Made by a program: the position numbers and the translations under genes | Part shown: positions 7,831-18,237 of the stretch, piece after piece | Position numbering within the stretch: the first letter of the stretch is position 1 | How the letters are laid out: each line of letters starts with the position of its first letter | DNA from: Lachnospira pectinoschiza | Lineage (GTDB): Bacteria; Bacillota; Clostridia; Lachnospirales; Lachnospiraceae | DNA: 64,000 bases | Reading direction: 5' to 3' | NCBI RefSeq assembly: GCF_900103815.1 | Contig: NZ_FNHZ01000002.1 | Location: 62,001 to 126,000, forward strand | The notes under the pieces: generated by a model | The model's database searches: none | Seen by the model: only the letters and a program-made list of their open reading frames with translations | What the model was told of the DNA's origin: nothing

Positions 7831-10749
7831 ATGAACGAAATAAGTCAAACTAAGATAAATAATAAAAGAAAAATAAGAAAAAGAGTATTAAGATACATCG
7901 GAATATATTCCTTGATATTTGTAATTACAGCGATTCTTGTTTTTTCCTACAATTTTGTGTCAGGTAAAACTTTTATTTGGAAAGCTGATGGTTGGGAACA
8001 GCATTTTAAAGCCTTACTTTACTATGCTGATTATTTAAAGGAATTCTTTTATAAGCTCTTTGTGGAGCATAGAATAGAATTTAATCAATGGGATTTTGCC
8101 ATAGGAGAGGGTGGAGATGTATTAAACACTCTTAATTACTATGTAATAGGGGATCCTTTTGCATTTTTTGCATTTTTAGTACCTTCAAATTATATGTACA
8201 TTTTCTATGAAGCAATGATCTTGCTTAGATTATATCTTGCAGGCCTTGCTTTTTCATGGCTATGTTTTTCCACAAGAAGAGTTAGAACAACAGCCGTACT
8301 AACAGGTGCTATTACATATGTATTTTGTTATTGGGGCATGTTAAATGCTCTAAGACATCCATATTTTCTAAATCCAATGATTTATTTTCCACTTTTAATT
8401 TTAGGTGTGGAGAAGATTTTAAAGGGAATAAGACCTTACCTTTTTATCGCTGCAGTTTTTGTTGCAGCTATTAGTAATTTCTACTTCTTTTATATGCAGG
8501 TGCTATTAACAGTAGCTTATGTTTTTGTGCGCTTGATATATTTGTATAAAAAGGACATCAAAAAGATGCTTACTAAGTTAGGACAGATTGCTCTAGCTTC
8601 TATTGTTGCGGTTATTCCATCGGCAATAATTGTAATGCCAGTGCTTAATGCCTTTTTATCAGATTCAAGATTTAAGACAGCTACACCTTTCTATTTTATA
8701 TATCCTGTAAAGTACTATCTTCAGATGATTTCAAATTATGTTTCTGAAGGTGATAGTTACTGGCTTTGCATGGGCTATGCAATTCCAACGGTGCTTGCAG
8801 TAATCCTACTTTTTATAAAGAGAAAGAAGAATACCCTTTTAAAGATATATTTCTTTATCTGCTTTATAATTATGATTATTCCATTTTTTGGACAGGTTTT
8901 AAACGGCCTATCTTATATGTGTAATAGATGGAGCTTTGCCTTTGCGCTACTTAACGCCTATGTCTTAGTAGTTATGTGGGAGAGCCTACTTAATATTAAG
9001 GCAAAGGAAGGCCTTGTTATGCTTATTGTAATGGTAGTTTACATGGGACTTTGTATGTTTATTGAATATGCAAGAAACACTAAGTCTTTTTCTCAGCTTA
9101 TGCTTGGCTTCGTGCTTTTAATTGTTTTAATGCCTCTTATGAGTACGGATGCTGGAAAGCCAGTAATTAGTAGAAAGACTAAGCAGATTTGCATTCTTAT
9201 TGTGGCTATTATTAGTATTGCAGTTAATAGCTTTTATAAGAATTCAGTAACGGGAGAGAATTACGTATCTGAGTGCGTTTCAGTAGACGACCTAGATATG
9301 TTACTTTATAGCAACGAGAATACAGCGCTTCTTACATATTTAGAGAATACTAATATTGATAAGAGCTTTGTAAGATATACAGGTTCTGACCTTGATTATA
9401 ATTCTAATATGCTTTACGGCTTATCTTCATCACAGTATTACTGGACTTTAACTAACCAGTATGTATCAAGATTTAGATCAGCCCTTGGAATTACTCTTAA
9501 TACTGAGCTTCCACATAAGTATATTGGCTATGATGATAGAACTTACCTTCTTTCTCTATCTTCAACTCAGTATTACCTTGTGGACTTGACTAAGAAGGTG
9601 CAGATTCCTAACGGATTTGTCTATATTGGAACTTATATGGGTTATAAGATATATAGAAATGTTAACGCCCTTCCACTTACTTATAGCTATGATTCTTATG
9701 TTACAGAGGATCAGGTGGCAGGTCTTAACGGAGTTGAGTTACAGGAAGTTATGATGAACTCAATTGTTTTATCAGATTCCCAGGCAGAGAATTTATCAAC
9801 TGATGCACAGAGTCAGGCGGCTATTAAGAATGACGATTCAGCAGCTTATTTTGATGATATTGATTTTTCTAGTGAAAGCCTAGATTATACAATTAATTGT
9901 AATTCTGAAGATGTATCAGTGCAGAATAATAGTCTAGTTGTTACAAAGGCTGGAGCTAGCATAACAATTAATTTTACAGGTAAAGAGAATACAGAGACAT
10001 ATTTTGTAATTGATGGTATGAACTATAGCAATGCTTCAACTTATGAGCTTTACTATGGAGATTCAAAGTATGATCCTCTTGATTTATATAATTCCACAAG
10101 ATGGAATTCCCTTGATTATTCAGAACAGGCTACAATATTTAGCGATTGGTTATTCCATAAGATTTCTTCTACTAACGTAGAGTTAAGCCTTACAGCTTCT
10201 AATGGGGCAACTAAGAATATGCGCTATTTTACACCAAGTTATAGTTACTATAATGGTGAAGAGGATTTCTGCGTCAATATGGGTTACTCTAATGATGCGG
10301 TTAATTCCATTACAATTACTTTCCCTAAGGTGGGAATTTATTCCTATGATGATATTAAGATTATGAGTCAGGAAACAGACAGAATCTCTTCTTATGTCAA
10401 CAAGCTATCAGCGAATAGTCTTGATGATATGGAGATTGGCATAGATACTGTTACTGGTAATATTAGTCTTGATAGCGCTAAATTCTTAACCTTTGCAATT
10501 CCATATTCTAAGGGCTGGAAGGCCTATGTGGATGGGGAAGAAGTAGATATATTAGAGGGCAATTTAACCTATATGGCCATCTATGTAACTGCCGGCGACC
10601 ATGAAATTAAGCTAGTCTATAACACGCCGCTTTTTGATGAGGGAAAGGTGGTAAGTTTCCTTGGCATAATTTTACTTGGTGGATATATATTTGTAACAGA
10701 ACAACAAATTAGGAAAAAGAGGAAGGGCTTTAAATGTATCAAGAAGTAA
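7831..10749 (+). CDS. YfhO family membrane protein (GT-C-like fold)
   Basis: Large polytopic membrane protein of the YfhO family, whose members resemble GT-C glycosyltransferases and are linked in Firmicutes to modification of cell-surface polymers such as lipoteichoic acid. The 972-residue protein has a basic cytoplasmic N terminus, about a dozen helices up to residue 465, a long asparagine/serine/tyrosine-rich extracytoplasmic domain (about 470-940) and a last helix near 940-960. An early acidic/aromatic loop with DGWEQHFKALLYYADYLK matches the family. The binding site is modest (AGGGC). Its 3' end overlaps the next gene by 16 bases. Substrate unknown. Confidence 0.82.
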   Translation: MNEISQTKINNKRKIRKRVLRYIGIYSLIFVITAILVFSYNFVSGKTFIWKADGWEQHFKALLYYADYLKEFFYKLFVEHRIEFNQWDFAIGEGGDVLNTLNYYVIGDPFAFFAFLVPSNYMYIFYEAMILLRLYLAGLAFSWLCFSTRRVRTTAVLTGAITYVFCYWGMLNALRHPYFLNPMIYFPLLILGVEKILKGIRPYLFIAAVFVAAISNFYFFYMQVLLTVAYVFVRLIYLYKKDIKKMLTKLGQIALASIVAVIPSAIIVMPVLNAFLSDSRFKTATPFYFIYPVKYYLQMISNYVSEGDSYWLCMGYAIPTVLAVILLFIKRKKNTLLKIYFFICFIIMIIPFFGQVLNGLSYMCNRWSFAFALLNAYVLVVMWESLLNIKAKEGLVMLIVMVVYMGLCMFIEYARNTKSFSQLMLGFVLLIVLMPLMSTDAGKPVISRKTKQICILIVAIISIAVNSFYKNSVTGENYVSECVSVDDLDMLLYSNENTALLTYLENTNIDKSFVRYTGSDLDYNSNMLYGLSSSQYYWTLTNQYVSRFRSALGITLNTELPHKYIGYDDRTYLLSLSSTQYYLVDLTKKVQIPNGFVYIGTYMGYKIYRNVNALPLTYSYDSYVTEDQVAGLNGVELQEVMMNSIVLSDSQAENLSTDAQSQAAIKNDDSAAYFDDIDFSSESLDYTINCNSEDVSVQNNSLVVTKAGASITINFTGKENTETYFVIDGMNYSNASTYELYYGDSKYDPLDLYNSTRWNSLDYSEQATIFSDWLFHKISSTNVELSLTASNGATKNMRYFTPSYSYYNGEEDFCVNMGYSNDAVNSITITFPKVGIYSYDDIKIMSQETDRISSYVNKLSANSLDDMEIGIDTVTGNISLDSAKFLTFAIPYSKGWKAYVDGEEVDILEGNLTYMAIYVTAGDHEIKLVYNTPLFDEGKVVSFLGIILLGGYIFVTEQQIRKKRKGFKCIKK

Positions 10750-12038
10750 GTGATTTACTAATTTTTAGTAACATAAAAAGAGATAGTATTCTTTATAAGA
10801 TGTCCGATATTTTCAAAGATTTTTCTACAAAGGATTATGATAAATCGGAGCTAACTAATAGAATTTATAACGAGATTAGAAGATTATTAGAGATTTCTAC
10901 AGACTTTGGTTTTGATGAAAATTTATGGCATAACTACATTACTTATCTTTTAATTAGCACAGAAACTCCTTTTAGTGTAACTTGCGAAAAGGTGGGTGCC
11001 AATGAGGGCAGTGTAAACATTTTAGCTAAGTCAGACTTTGAAAACTTTTATAAGATCTTTAATTACGACTTTAGCGAAATTGAAGAAAAGTTATCTATTA
11101 AGGTCTTTGATATAATTTCAAACTACAAGGCCGTTAAGAAGAGCACTCTTGTCTATAATGCAAATGTATCAGAGAAGGTAAGAAATTTAAGTAGACAGCT
11201 TGAAACTGCTAAGTCTGGAGAGGATTTCTTTAAATTTGTAACAGAATTTTATAAGGCTTTTGGTGTTGGAATGTATGGTCTTAATAAGGCCTTTAGAATT
11301 AAGGATACTAACGATGAAGTTTCACTTATTCCAATTAATAACATGGATACTGTAGTTTTAGATGATTTAGTTGGCTATGATATTCAAAAGAAGAAGTTAA
11401 TTGAGAATACAGAAGCCTTTGTTAAGGGCAGAAAAGCTAATAACTGCCTTCTTTACGGTGATAGTGGAACTGGTAAGTCTACATCTATTAAGGCAATTGT
11501 TAATATGTATTATAACGAAGGCCTTAGAATGATTGAGATTTACAAGCATCAGTTTAAGGACCTTTCAAGTGTTATTGCTATGATTAAGAATAGAAATTAT
11601 AAGTTCATTATTTACATGGATGACTTATCTTTTGAGGAATTTGAAATTGAGTATAAGTTCTTAAAGGCAGTAATTGAGGGTGGTGTTGAGACTAGACCTG
11701 ATAACATCCTTATTTATGCAACTTCTAATAGAAGACATATTATTAAGGAGACTTGGAAGGATAGAAATGATGTGGAAATCGATAATGGAATTCACAAGTC
11801 AGATAACATGGAAGAGAAGTTATCCCTTGTTAATAGATTTGGTTGCCAGATTTACTTTGGTAAGCCAGCAAAGAAGGAATTCCAGGATATTGTAATAGAG
11901 CTTGCTAAGAAAAATGATATTAAGCTTGAACTTGACGAGCTCTTACTTGAGGCTAACAAGTGGGAAATTGCCCATGGTGGCTTCTCAGGAAGAACAGCAC
12001 AGCAGTTTATTAATCACTGCTTAAGTATTTCAGACTAG
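10734..12038 (+). CDS. AAA+ ATPase, DUF815 type
   Basis: Predicted P-loop ATPase of the DUF815 group, function not established. In the 434-residue protein a helical N-terminal region (about 1-195) precedes the ATPase core with Walker A GDSGTGKS (about 242-249) and Walker B FIIYMDDL (about 290-297), then a sensor-like ATSNRRH segment. The C terminus carries GFSGRTAQQFINHC, like AAA lid regions. The start codon lies inside the YfhO gene with GAGGAAGGG just upstream, so the pair is probably translationally coupled. It is followed 12 bases later by ruvA. Confidence 0.82.
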   Translation: MYQEVSDLLIFSNIKRDSILYKMSDIFKDFSTKDYDKSELTNRIYNEIRRLLEISTDFGFDENLWHNYITYLLISTETPFSVTCEKVGANEGSVNILAKSDFENFYKIFNYDFSEIEEKLSIKVFDIISNYKAVKKSTLVYNANVSEKVRNLSRQLETAKSGEDFFKFVTEFYKAFGVGMYGLNKAFRIKDTNDEVSLIPINNMDTVVLDDLVGYDIQKKKLIENTEAFVKGRKANNCLLYGDSGTGKSTSIKAIVNMYYNEGLRMIEIYKHQFKDLSSVIAMIKNRNYKFIIYMDDLSFEEFEIEYKFLKAVIEGGVETRPDNILIYATSNRRHIIKETWKDRNDVEIDNGIHKSDNMEEKLSLVNRFGCQIYFGKPAKKEFQDIVIELAKKNDIKLELDELLLEANKWEIAHGGFSGRTAQQFINHCLSISD

Positions 12039-12050
12039 GGAGGTATTGTT

Positions 12051-12659
12051 TTGCTATCTTATATAAAAGGAGAACTTGCAGAAGTTTTTGAAGATACAAT
12101 TGTTGTTGAGAATAATGGAATGGGCATTAATGTTAAGGTTCCAGCAACGGTGCTATCAAATATCCCATCCATAGGAGAGGATATTAAGGTCTATACATAC
12201 CTCTATGTAAGAGAGGATGCCATTAACGTTTACGGCTTTTTAACTAGAGATGACTTAAACGTATTTAAGCTCTTACTTAATGTTAATGGTGTTGGCCCAA
12301 AGGCAGCCCTTGGCATTCTTTCAACTATTAGTGCCAATGACCTTAGATATGCAGTTTTATCTGATGATGTGAATGCCATTAAGAAGGCACCAGGCATTGG
12401 AGCTAAGACTGCTCAAAGACTTATTATAGAACTTAAGGATAAATTAAAGCTTGAAAGTGAAGAGGCTTTAATTCTTAATGCAAATGTTGGCACTAAGCCT
12501 TCAGATGACTTAATCCTTAAAAATGATGCGATTGAGGCTTTAGTATCTCTTGGCTACTCACAAAGAGAAGCTATGGATGCAGTTAAGAAGGTTGATATTA
12601 GTGGAAAGAACCTTGATGATATTATTAAGGAGAGTTTAAAGAATTTGGCTTTCTTGTAA
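12051..12659 (+). CDS. ruvA: Holliday junction DNA helicase subunit RuvA
   Basis: Binds four-way DNA junctions as a tetramer and loads the RuvB motor for branch migration. The 202-residue protein has an OB-fold N terminus (about 1-62), tandem helix-hairpin-helix motifs in the middle (LNVNGVGPKAALGIL and APGIGAKTAQRLIIELKDK) and the small C-terminal RuvB-binding domain. The start is TTG at 12051, supported by GGGAGG at 12039-12044. It precedes ruvB by 71 bases; no ruvC is seen in the window, as is common in Firmicutes. Confidence 0.96.
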   Translation: MLSYIKGELAEVFEDTIVVENNGMGINVKVPATVLSNIPSIGEDIKVYTYLYVREDAINVYGFLTRDDLNVFKLLLNVNGVGPKAALGILSTISANDLRYAVLSDDVNAIKKAPGIGAKTAQRLIIELKDKLKLESEEALILNANVGTKPSDDLILKNDAIEALVSLGYSQREAMDAVKKVDISGKNLDDIIKESLKNLAFL

Positions 12660-12730
12660 TCTTTATTAATCGTTAAAGCTAAAAGACTAGAATACATTTT
12701 CAAAAAGAATAATAAAAAAGAGGACGAATT

Positions 12731-13744
12731 ATGGAGAGACGATTGATTTCTACCCAAATAACTGAAGAAGATATTGGTAATGAAAATTCTCTAAGACCGG
12801 ATAGTCTTGATGATTATATAGGTCAGGAGAAGATTAAGAGAAATCTTAAGGTCTATATTGAGGCGGCAAAGAATAGAGGAGATGCCCTAGATCACTGCCT
12901 TTTTTATGGACCTCCAGGACTTGGTAAGACTACACTTGCTGGTATTATTGCCAACGAAATGGGAGTTAATTTAAAAGTTACCTCAGGCCCTGCCATTGAA
13001 AAACCAGGAGAAATGGCAGCTATACTTAATAATTTAAGTGAGGGCGACATTTTATTTGTGGATGAAATTCATAGATTAAATCGCCAGGTAGAAGAGGTTT
13101 TATATCCAGCAATGGAAGATTATGAGATAGATATTATGATTGGTAAGGGCGCAACTGCCCGTTCTATCCGTCTTCAGTTGCCAAAATTTACACTAATTGG
13201 TGCAACAACTAGAGCAGGTCTTTTATCTGCACCTTTAAGAGATAGATTTGGTGTGGTATCGCACATGGAATTCTATACTGTGGCAGAGCTTGAAAAGATT
13301 ATTGTAAGATCTGCATCGGTACTTGAAGTTGACATTGATAGTGAGGGCGCTAATGAACTTGCAAGAAGATCTAGAGGTACACCAAGACTTGCCAATAGAT
13401 TGCTTAAGCGAGTAAGAGATTTTGCCCAGGTTAAATATAACGGCGTGATTACTAAGGACGTATGTGATTATGCCCTTAATTTACTTGATGTGGATAGGGC
13501 TGGACTTGATAAGAATGACAGGCTTATCCTTGAAACTATTATTGATAAATATGATGGTGGACCAGTAGGACTTGATACTTTAGCAGCTTCTATAGGTGAA
13601 GATGGTTCCACACTTGAGGATGTTTATGAGCCATATTTAATTCAGAATGGCTTTATTAATAGAACTCCACGAGGTAGGGTTGCTAGTAAATTAGCTTATG
13701 AAATATTAGAAAAAGACTATAATAAGCAAATAGAAGAAAATTAG
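12731..13744 (+). CDS. ruvB: Holliday junction branch migration ATPase RuvB
   Basis: Hexameric AAA+ motor that drives branch migration with RuvA. The 337-residue product is full length: Walker [10 protein letters not shown], Walker B FVDEIHR, sensor region [18 protein letters not shown] and the C-terminal winged helix with [11 protein letters not shown]. An AGAGGA binding site precedes the ATG. It ends 126 bases before zapA, which has its own promoter. Confidence 0.97.
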   Translation: MERRLISTQITEEDIGNENSLRPDSLDDYIGQEKIKRNLKVYIEAAKNRGDALDHCLFYGPPGLGKTTLAGIIANEMGVNLKVTSGPAIEKPGEMAAILNNLSEGDILFVDEIHRLNRQVEEVLYPAMEDYEIDIMIGKGATARSIRLQLPKFTLIGATTRAGLLSAPLRDRFGVVSHMEFYTVAELEKIIVRSASVLEVDIDSEGANELARRSRGTPRLANRLLKRVRDFAQVKYNGVITKDVCDYALNLLDVDRAGLDKNDRLILETIIDKYDGGPVGLDTLAASIGEDGSTLEDVYEPYLIQNGFINRTPRGRVASKLAYEILEKDYNKQIEEN

Positions 13745-13795
13745 GTCTTTATTTATTTAGAATTTGTCGTATAATGGAACAAATCCTAAATTTTA

Positions 13796-13824
13796 TTGAT
13801 AGAAGATAAAAAATACTGTATAAT
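13796..13824 (+). promoter_or_regulatory. sigma-A-type promoter of zapA
   Basis: TTGATA (13796-13801), 17-base spacer, TATAAT (13819-13824). Transcription should begin near 13831, 40 bases before the zapA ATG. A weaker TATAAT at 13770-13775 lies upstream. Confidence 0.78.
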
Positions 13825-13870
13825 TTAATTAAATTATATTGTGTAAAAACCCAAATGGGAGGATTAAAAA

Positions 13871-14272
13871 ATGGAAGAAAAACATACTACTCAGGTGGTT
13901 CTTGGAGGTAAGGTGCTTACTGTAGGTGGATATGAAAGTGAGGAATATCTACAGAAGGTTGCATCTTATATCAATAATAAGATAGAGGAATACAACAAAG
14001 AAGATAGTTTTAAAAGATTATCATCAGATTTAAGATCGAATCTCTTGTTTTTAAATATTGCTGATGACTATTTTAAGGCAAAGAGAGTGGGCGATAATTT
14101 ATCAGCCGAGCTTGAAGAAAAAGACAAAGAAATCTATGATCTTAAACATGAATTAATTGCAGCAAGCATTAAGCAGGATGCTGCTAATAAAAGTATTATG
14201 TCGCTTCAGGAAGAAGTGAAGAAATACCAGAAAGAAATTGTAAGATTAGAGACAGAAAAGAAAATGCGATAG
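13871..14272 (+). CDS. zapA: cell division protein ZapA
   Basis: Small FtsZ-associated protein that promotes Z-ring bundling. The 133-residue protein has the ZapA N-terminal domain (VVLGGKVLTVGGYESEEYLQ and the following YINNKI) and a long C-terminal coiled coil (about 70-133, heptad-like, rich in E and K). GGGAGG stands just upstream. The stop codon lies in the first stem arm of its terminator. Position directly before a U32 gene is common in Clostridia. Confidence 0.88.
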   Translation: MEEKHTTQVVLGGKVLTVGGYESEEYLQKVASYINNKIEEYNKEDSFKRLSSDLRSNLLFLNIADDYFKAKRVGDNLSAELEEKDKEIYDLKHELIAASIKQDAANKSIMSLQEEVKKYQKEIVRLETEKKMR

Positions 14273-14299
14273 GGGGAGTTTTAAAAACCCCCTTTTATT
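14271..14299 (+). terminator. terminator hairpin between zapA and the U32 gene
   Basis: AGGGGG (14271-14276) pairs with CCCCCT (14288-14293), with further T/A pairing inside and a T-rich tail to 14299. It overlaps the zapA stop and ends only 27 bases before the next ATG, leaving no room for a promoter. Confidence 0.78.
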
Positions 14300-14325
14300 A
14301 TTGCAAATAAAAGAATTGGAGCTAT

Positions 14326-16902
14326 ATGAAAAATTCTAATATTATTTTAAACAATAACGCAAAGGCTGAAGTTTTAGCCCCTGCCGGCTCTATAGATATT
14401 GCAAAGGCAGTTATTAATGCTGGTGCCGATGCAGTTTATCTAGGTGGAGATATGTTTGGCGCAAGAGCCTATGCAGGAAACTTAAACCCAGAGGAAATGC
14501 TAGAGATAATTGAGTATGCTCATAGATATGGCAAGAAGATATATCTAACAGTTAATACTCTTTTAAAGGAACAAGAGATTACAAAATCCCTTATTGATTA
14601 TTTAATTCCATATTACGAGAAAGGTCTAGATGCTGTAATTGTGCAGGACCTAGGCGTGTTTAATCTTATTCATAAGAATTTCCCAGATATGGATATTCAT
14701 GCTAGTACCCAGATGACACAGACAGGACCAAAGGGAAGTAAGATTTTACAGGAACTTGGGGCAAAGAGAGTAGTTACTTCAAGAGAAATGAGTCTTGAAG
14801 AAATAAGAACTCTTCATAAGGAAATCCCTGAACTTGAAATTGAGAGTTTCGTTCATGGTGCCCTATGCTATTGCTATTCTGGACAGTGCCTTTTATCTAG
14901 CTTTAATGGTGGTAGAAGCGGTAATAGAGGTCGTTGTGCCCAGCCTTGTCGTATGCCCTACGAGGTGGATTATAATAACGAAATCATCAATAGAAAAGAT
15001 GAGAGATACATTTTAAGTCCAAAGGATATGTGCGGGCTAAGCATCCTACCGGATATTATTGAGGCAGGAGTTTATTCCCTTAAGATTGAGGGACGTATGA
15101 AAAATGTTACCTATGCCGCCTTTGTTACAAGCATGTATAGAAAGTACCTTGATATCTATTTTGAAAAGGGAAGAAAAGGCTTTAAGGTGGAAGAAAAGGA
15201 CATTAATGACCTTCTTGATATTTATAATCGAGGCATGTTTACAACAGGTTATTACAATGCTAGTAAGGGTAAGGATATGTTATCTTTAAATAGACCTAAC
15301 CATATGGGAACTAAGGGCTTGAAGGTAATTTCTAACCAGTCAGGTAGGGTGAAATTTAAGGCCCTTGAAGAGATTAATCCAGGAGATGTCTTTGAAATTG
15401 AAGAGGGCGCTAGCTTTACAAGCGGTAAGGCCCTAAAGGCTAACGAGGAGTTAGTGGTTAACCTTCCAAAGAAATATAAGCTAAATCCTGGTAGAGTAGT
15501 TAACCGAATGAATAACGCAGCCCTAAAGACATTAGTTCAAGATAATTTTGTAAATAATGAACCAAAACTTGATTTAGATCTTAACATCTATGTAAGTGTT
15601 AATGAAAATGCAGTCCTAACCGCTAGTCTAAAAAATCCAAATTATGGCAATAGCTATTATGGAAAGGGCGAAGAGGAAAGAGTTTCTGAATATATCGATG
15701 TTAGTGTAACAGGGGATTTAGTGCAGGAAGCAAAGAATGCAGCCATTGATGAAAAGAGTATTAAAAAGGCCCTTTCACAGATGGGAGATAGCTATTTTAG
15801 ACTTAATAATCTTGATATCTATCTTAATGGCAATGCATTTTTACCAATGGGCTCAATTAAGAAACTAAGAAGAGAATTAATTGAGAAGTTAGACTATGAA
15901 TTAATAAATTGTAAAAAAAGGACATTTAATGGTCAAAATAGTTTGGCATTTAAAACTAATAGTGGTAAAATTTCTAAATACGGATTAAGTCTGTATTTTA
16001 CAAATTTTGACTTAAGTAAAAAGATAGAAGACTATAGTGAAATCTCAAGAGTTTATCTAGATTTTTCTTCCCTTTATAAGATTTCATCTAAGCTAAAGGA
16101 AGAGGAAGAATTAGAGGAGATAAAGCAGGAGATAGAAAAAATCAAAGCCTTTGGATGTGATTTTTACCTAAGCCTACCATACATCTATAAGATTAGTCAT
16201 AAGAATACTTTTAGAAAACTTGTGGAAACTGCTATTAATTTAGGGGTTAATGCTTTTCTAATAAGAAACTTAGAAGAATTAAGAACCGTGGATGAATTAA
16301 TAGACGAATTGGGTCTTGGTGTTTATGAAAATGCAGATGCAAGATTTAAATTTGTCTTTGATAGTAATATGTATTGCTTTAATAAATTTGCAAAGGAAGA
16401 GCTTGAAAAAATCAGAGTTAAGAATTTAAAGCTTTCTGGCTTTAGTGCTCCTCTAGAACTTAATAATAGAGAACTAGCAGATGTTTTAGATCCTGATTTT
16501 GAGCTTCAGGCAGTCTATAGAGCGCCCCTAATGGTAAGCGAGCAGTGCCCTAAAAAGACTTTTGACAAATGCAACAAAAAGATGGAAAATTATACTATCA
16601 GAAACGGTAAAAATAAAGATTATCAGGTTAAATCTGTCTGTCCATTCTGCTACATGCAAATGGATAGTAAAATGATTAACTTATTAGATACGAAGGAAAT
16701 AAAGGAATTAAATTACGGTCATCTTCGTATTCAGCTTGAAAAGGAAGAGGATTTACTAGCTATCTTTGATGCTCTAGAAATTAATGAGGATAATTCAGAA
16801 AGATTAGATAAGATGAAAAAGAACATTAAGTTATCAAAGAATTTAGTAAGAGATAAAAATGAGATTGTAGAATATGGACATTTTTACAGAGGAGTTGAAT
16901 AA
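14326..16902 (+). CDS. U32 family peptidase / tRNA-rRNA hydroxylase-like Fe-S protein with C-terminal DUF3656-type region
   Basis: Long U32 protein. Relatives include collagenase-like proteases and, better characterised, RlhA/TrhP-type Fe-S proteins that hydroxylate RNA, so an RNA-modifying role is as likely as proteolysis. The 858-residue protein has a barrel-type N terminus (VLAPAGSIDIAKAVINAGAD), the U32 signature with a cysteine cluster at about 181-215 (ALCYCYSGQC and GRCAQPCRMPY), and a long C-terminal extension with more cysteines near 735-775 (SEQCPKK, CPFCYMQM). The start follows TTGGAG. The SEDS gene begins immediately after its stop. Confidence 0.82.
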   Translation: MKNSNIILNNNAKAEVLAPAGSIDIAKAVINAGADAVYLGGDMFGARAYAGNLNPEEMLEIIEYAHRYGKKIYLTVNTLLKEQEITKSLIDYLIPYYEKGLDAVIVQDLGVFNLIHKNFPDMDIHASTQMTQTGPKGSKILQELGAKRVVTSREMSLEEIRTLHKEIPELEIESFVHGALCYCYSGQCLLSSFNGGRSGNRGRCAQPCRMPYEVDYNNEIINRKDERYILSPKDMCGLSILPDIIEAGVYSLKIEGRMKNVTYAAFVTSMYRKYLDIYFEKGRKGFKVEEKDINDLLDIYNRGMFTTGYYNASKGKDMLSLNRPNHMGTKGLKVISNQSGRVKFKALEEINPGDVFEIEEGASFTSGKALKANEELVVNLPKKYKLNPGRVVNRMNNAALKTLVQDNFVNNEPKLDLDLNIYVSVNENAVLTASLKNPNYGNSYYGKGEEERVSEYIDVSVTGDLVQEAKNAAIDEKSIKKALSQMGDSYFRLNNLDIYLNGNAFLPMGSIKKLRRELIEKLDYELINCKKRTFNGQNSLAFKTNSGKISKYGLSLYFTNFDLSKKIEDYSEISRVYLDFSSLYKISSKLKEEEELEEIKQEIEKIKAFGCDFYLSLPYIYKISHKNTFRKLVETAINLGVNAFLIRNLEELRTVDELIDELGLGVYENADARFKFVFDSNMYCFNKFAKEELEKIRVKNLKLSGFSAPLELNNRELADVLDPDFELQAVYRAPLMVSEQCPKKTFDKCNKKMENYTIRNGKNKDYQVKSVCPFCYMQMDSKMINLLDTKEIKELNYGHLRIQLEKEEDLLAIFDALEINEDNSERLDKMKKNIKLSKNLVRDKNEIVEYGHFYRGVE

Positions 16903-18237
16903 ATGCAATCATTGTTATTTAATTTATCAAAATACGTATTAGCCTTTCTTATGGCTTTTTATTGCTTATCGGGTTACATTGGCTATACGACTAAGGAGAA
17001 GAAAAGAGGCACGATTTATTTTTGGCAGTACTTGTTAGGCTTTTTGATACATTTGCTTTGTTATAGCATTCTTTATGTGGCCTACGATGATGTGAAATAC
17101 ATTTTCCTCTACGTAGTAGAGTTTATATATTTCTTTGTAGTCATTGTGGTTTACAACCTTTTGTATCCAAAGGCTTCGAAATTGCTTATTAATAATATGT
17201 GTATGCTTATGGCCATTGGTTTTGTCATGATAGCAAGACTTGATTATGATAAATGTGTTAAACAATTGGTTATTGCAGCTATTTCCACTATTGTTACCTT
17301 TATAATTCCAGCCCTATTTAAAAAGGTTAAGACCTTTAGAAATTTCGCTTGGATTTACTGTGGAATCGGTTTAGTTTTACTTGTAGTTTTGTTACTTGGA
17401 AACCAAGTATTTGGTGCTAACTTAACAATTTCTATTGGCGAGTTTTCAATTCAGCCAGCAGAATTTGTAAAGATTACCTTTGTTTTGTTTGTGGCTTCTG
17501 CATTCAATCAATCTACGGATTTTAGACAAATTGTTTTAGTAAGTATTGCGGCAGGACTACATTGTCTTTTACTAGTGGCAGCAACAGACTTAGGTGCAGC
17601 ATTAATATTCTTTATTTGTTATTTAATGATGTTATATCTTGCAACACGTAAGGCTAGATATTTAGCTTGCGGCTTTGTTGCATTTGCAGGGGCATCTGCT
17701 CTTGCTTATCAGGCCTTTAGTCATGTAAAGGCGAGAGTTACAGTATGGCTTGATCCTTGGTCATATATTGATACTACAGGCTATCAGATAACTCAGGCAC
17801 TATTTGCTATTGGCATGGGTTCTTGGTTTGGTTACGGCCTTACAATGGGAGCACCAGAAAAGATTCCAGTTGCAATAAAAGACTTTATGTTTGCTGCTAT
17901 AACTGAGGAGTTCGGTATTATTTTCTCGCTAGCCCTATTCTTGGTTTGCTTAAACAACCTAATCTTAATGATGAATATTGCAAGTAGATGTAATACTTTA
18001 TTTTATAGACTTGTGGCAGTTGGACTTGGCGTAACTTATGGCTTCCAGGTATTCTTAGCTGTGGGCGGTTCAATTAAGTTAATTCCAATGACAGGTGTTA
18101 CAATTCCATTTGTTAGTTATGGTGGTAGTTCATTACTTAGTTCTTTAGTGATGTTTGCTTTAATAAATGCTATGTATAATATGAGACATGATGAAAGAGA
18201 GACAGTAAATGGAAAAGAAGTCAAAAAAGAAAGATAA
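16903..18237 (+). CDS. FtsW/RodA/SpoVE family SEDS peptidoglycan glycosyltransferase
   Basis: Membrane glycosyltransferase that polymerises lipid II, working with a class B penicillin-binding protein. The 444-residue product has about a dozen helices, two more at the N terminus than a minimal RodA, and the catalytic aspartate of the family is D229 in ATDLGAALIFF. The C-terminal segment IPFVSYGGSSLLSSLV matches the SEDS signature. It starts directly at the U32 stop with GAGGAG as binding site, and overlaps the PBP gene by 29 bases. Whether it serves division, elongation or sporulation cannot be told from sequence alone. Confidence 0.9.
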   Translation: MQSLLFNLSKYVLAFLMAFYCLSGYIGYTTKEKKRGTIYFWQYLLGFLIHLLCYSILYVAYDDVKYIFLYVVEFIYFFVVIVVYNLLYPKASKLLINNMCMLMAIGFVMIARLDYDKCVKQLVIAAISTIVTFIIPALFKKVKTFRNFAWIYCGIGLVLLVVLLLGNQVFGANLTISIGEFSIQPAEFVKITFVLFVASAFNQSTDFRQIVLVSIAAGLHCLLLVAATDLGAALIFFICYLMMLYLATRKARYLACGFVAFAGASALAYQAFSHVKARVTVWLDPWSYIDTTGYQITQALFAIGMGSWFGYGLTMGAPEKIPVAIKDFMFAAITEEFGIIFSLALFLVCLNNLILMMNIASRCNTLFYRLVAVGLGVTYGFQVFLAVGGSIKLIPMTGVTIPFVSYGGSSLLSSLVMFALINAMYNMRHDERETVNGKEVKKER

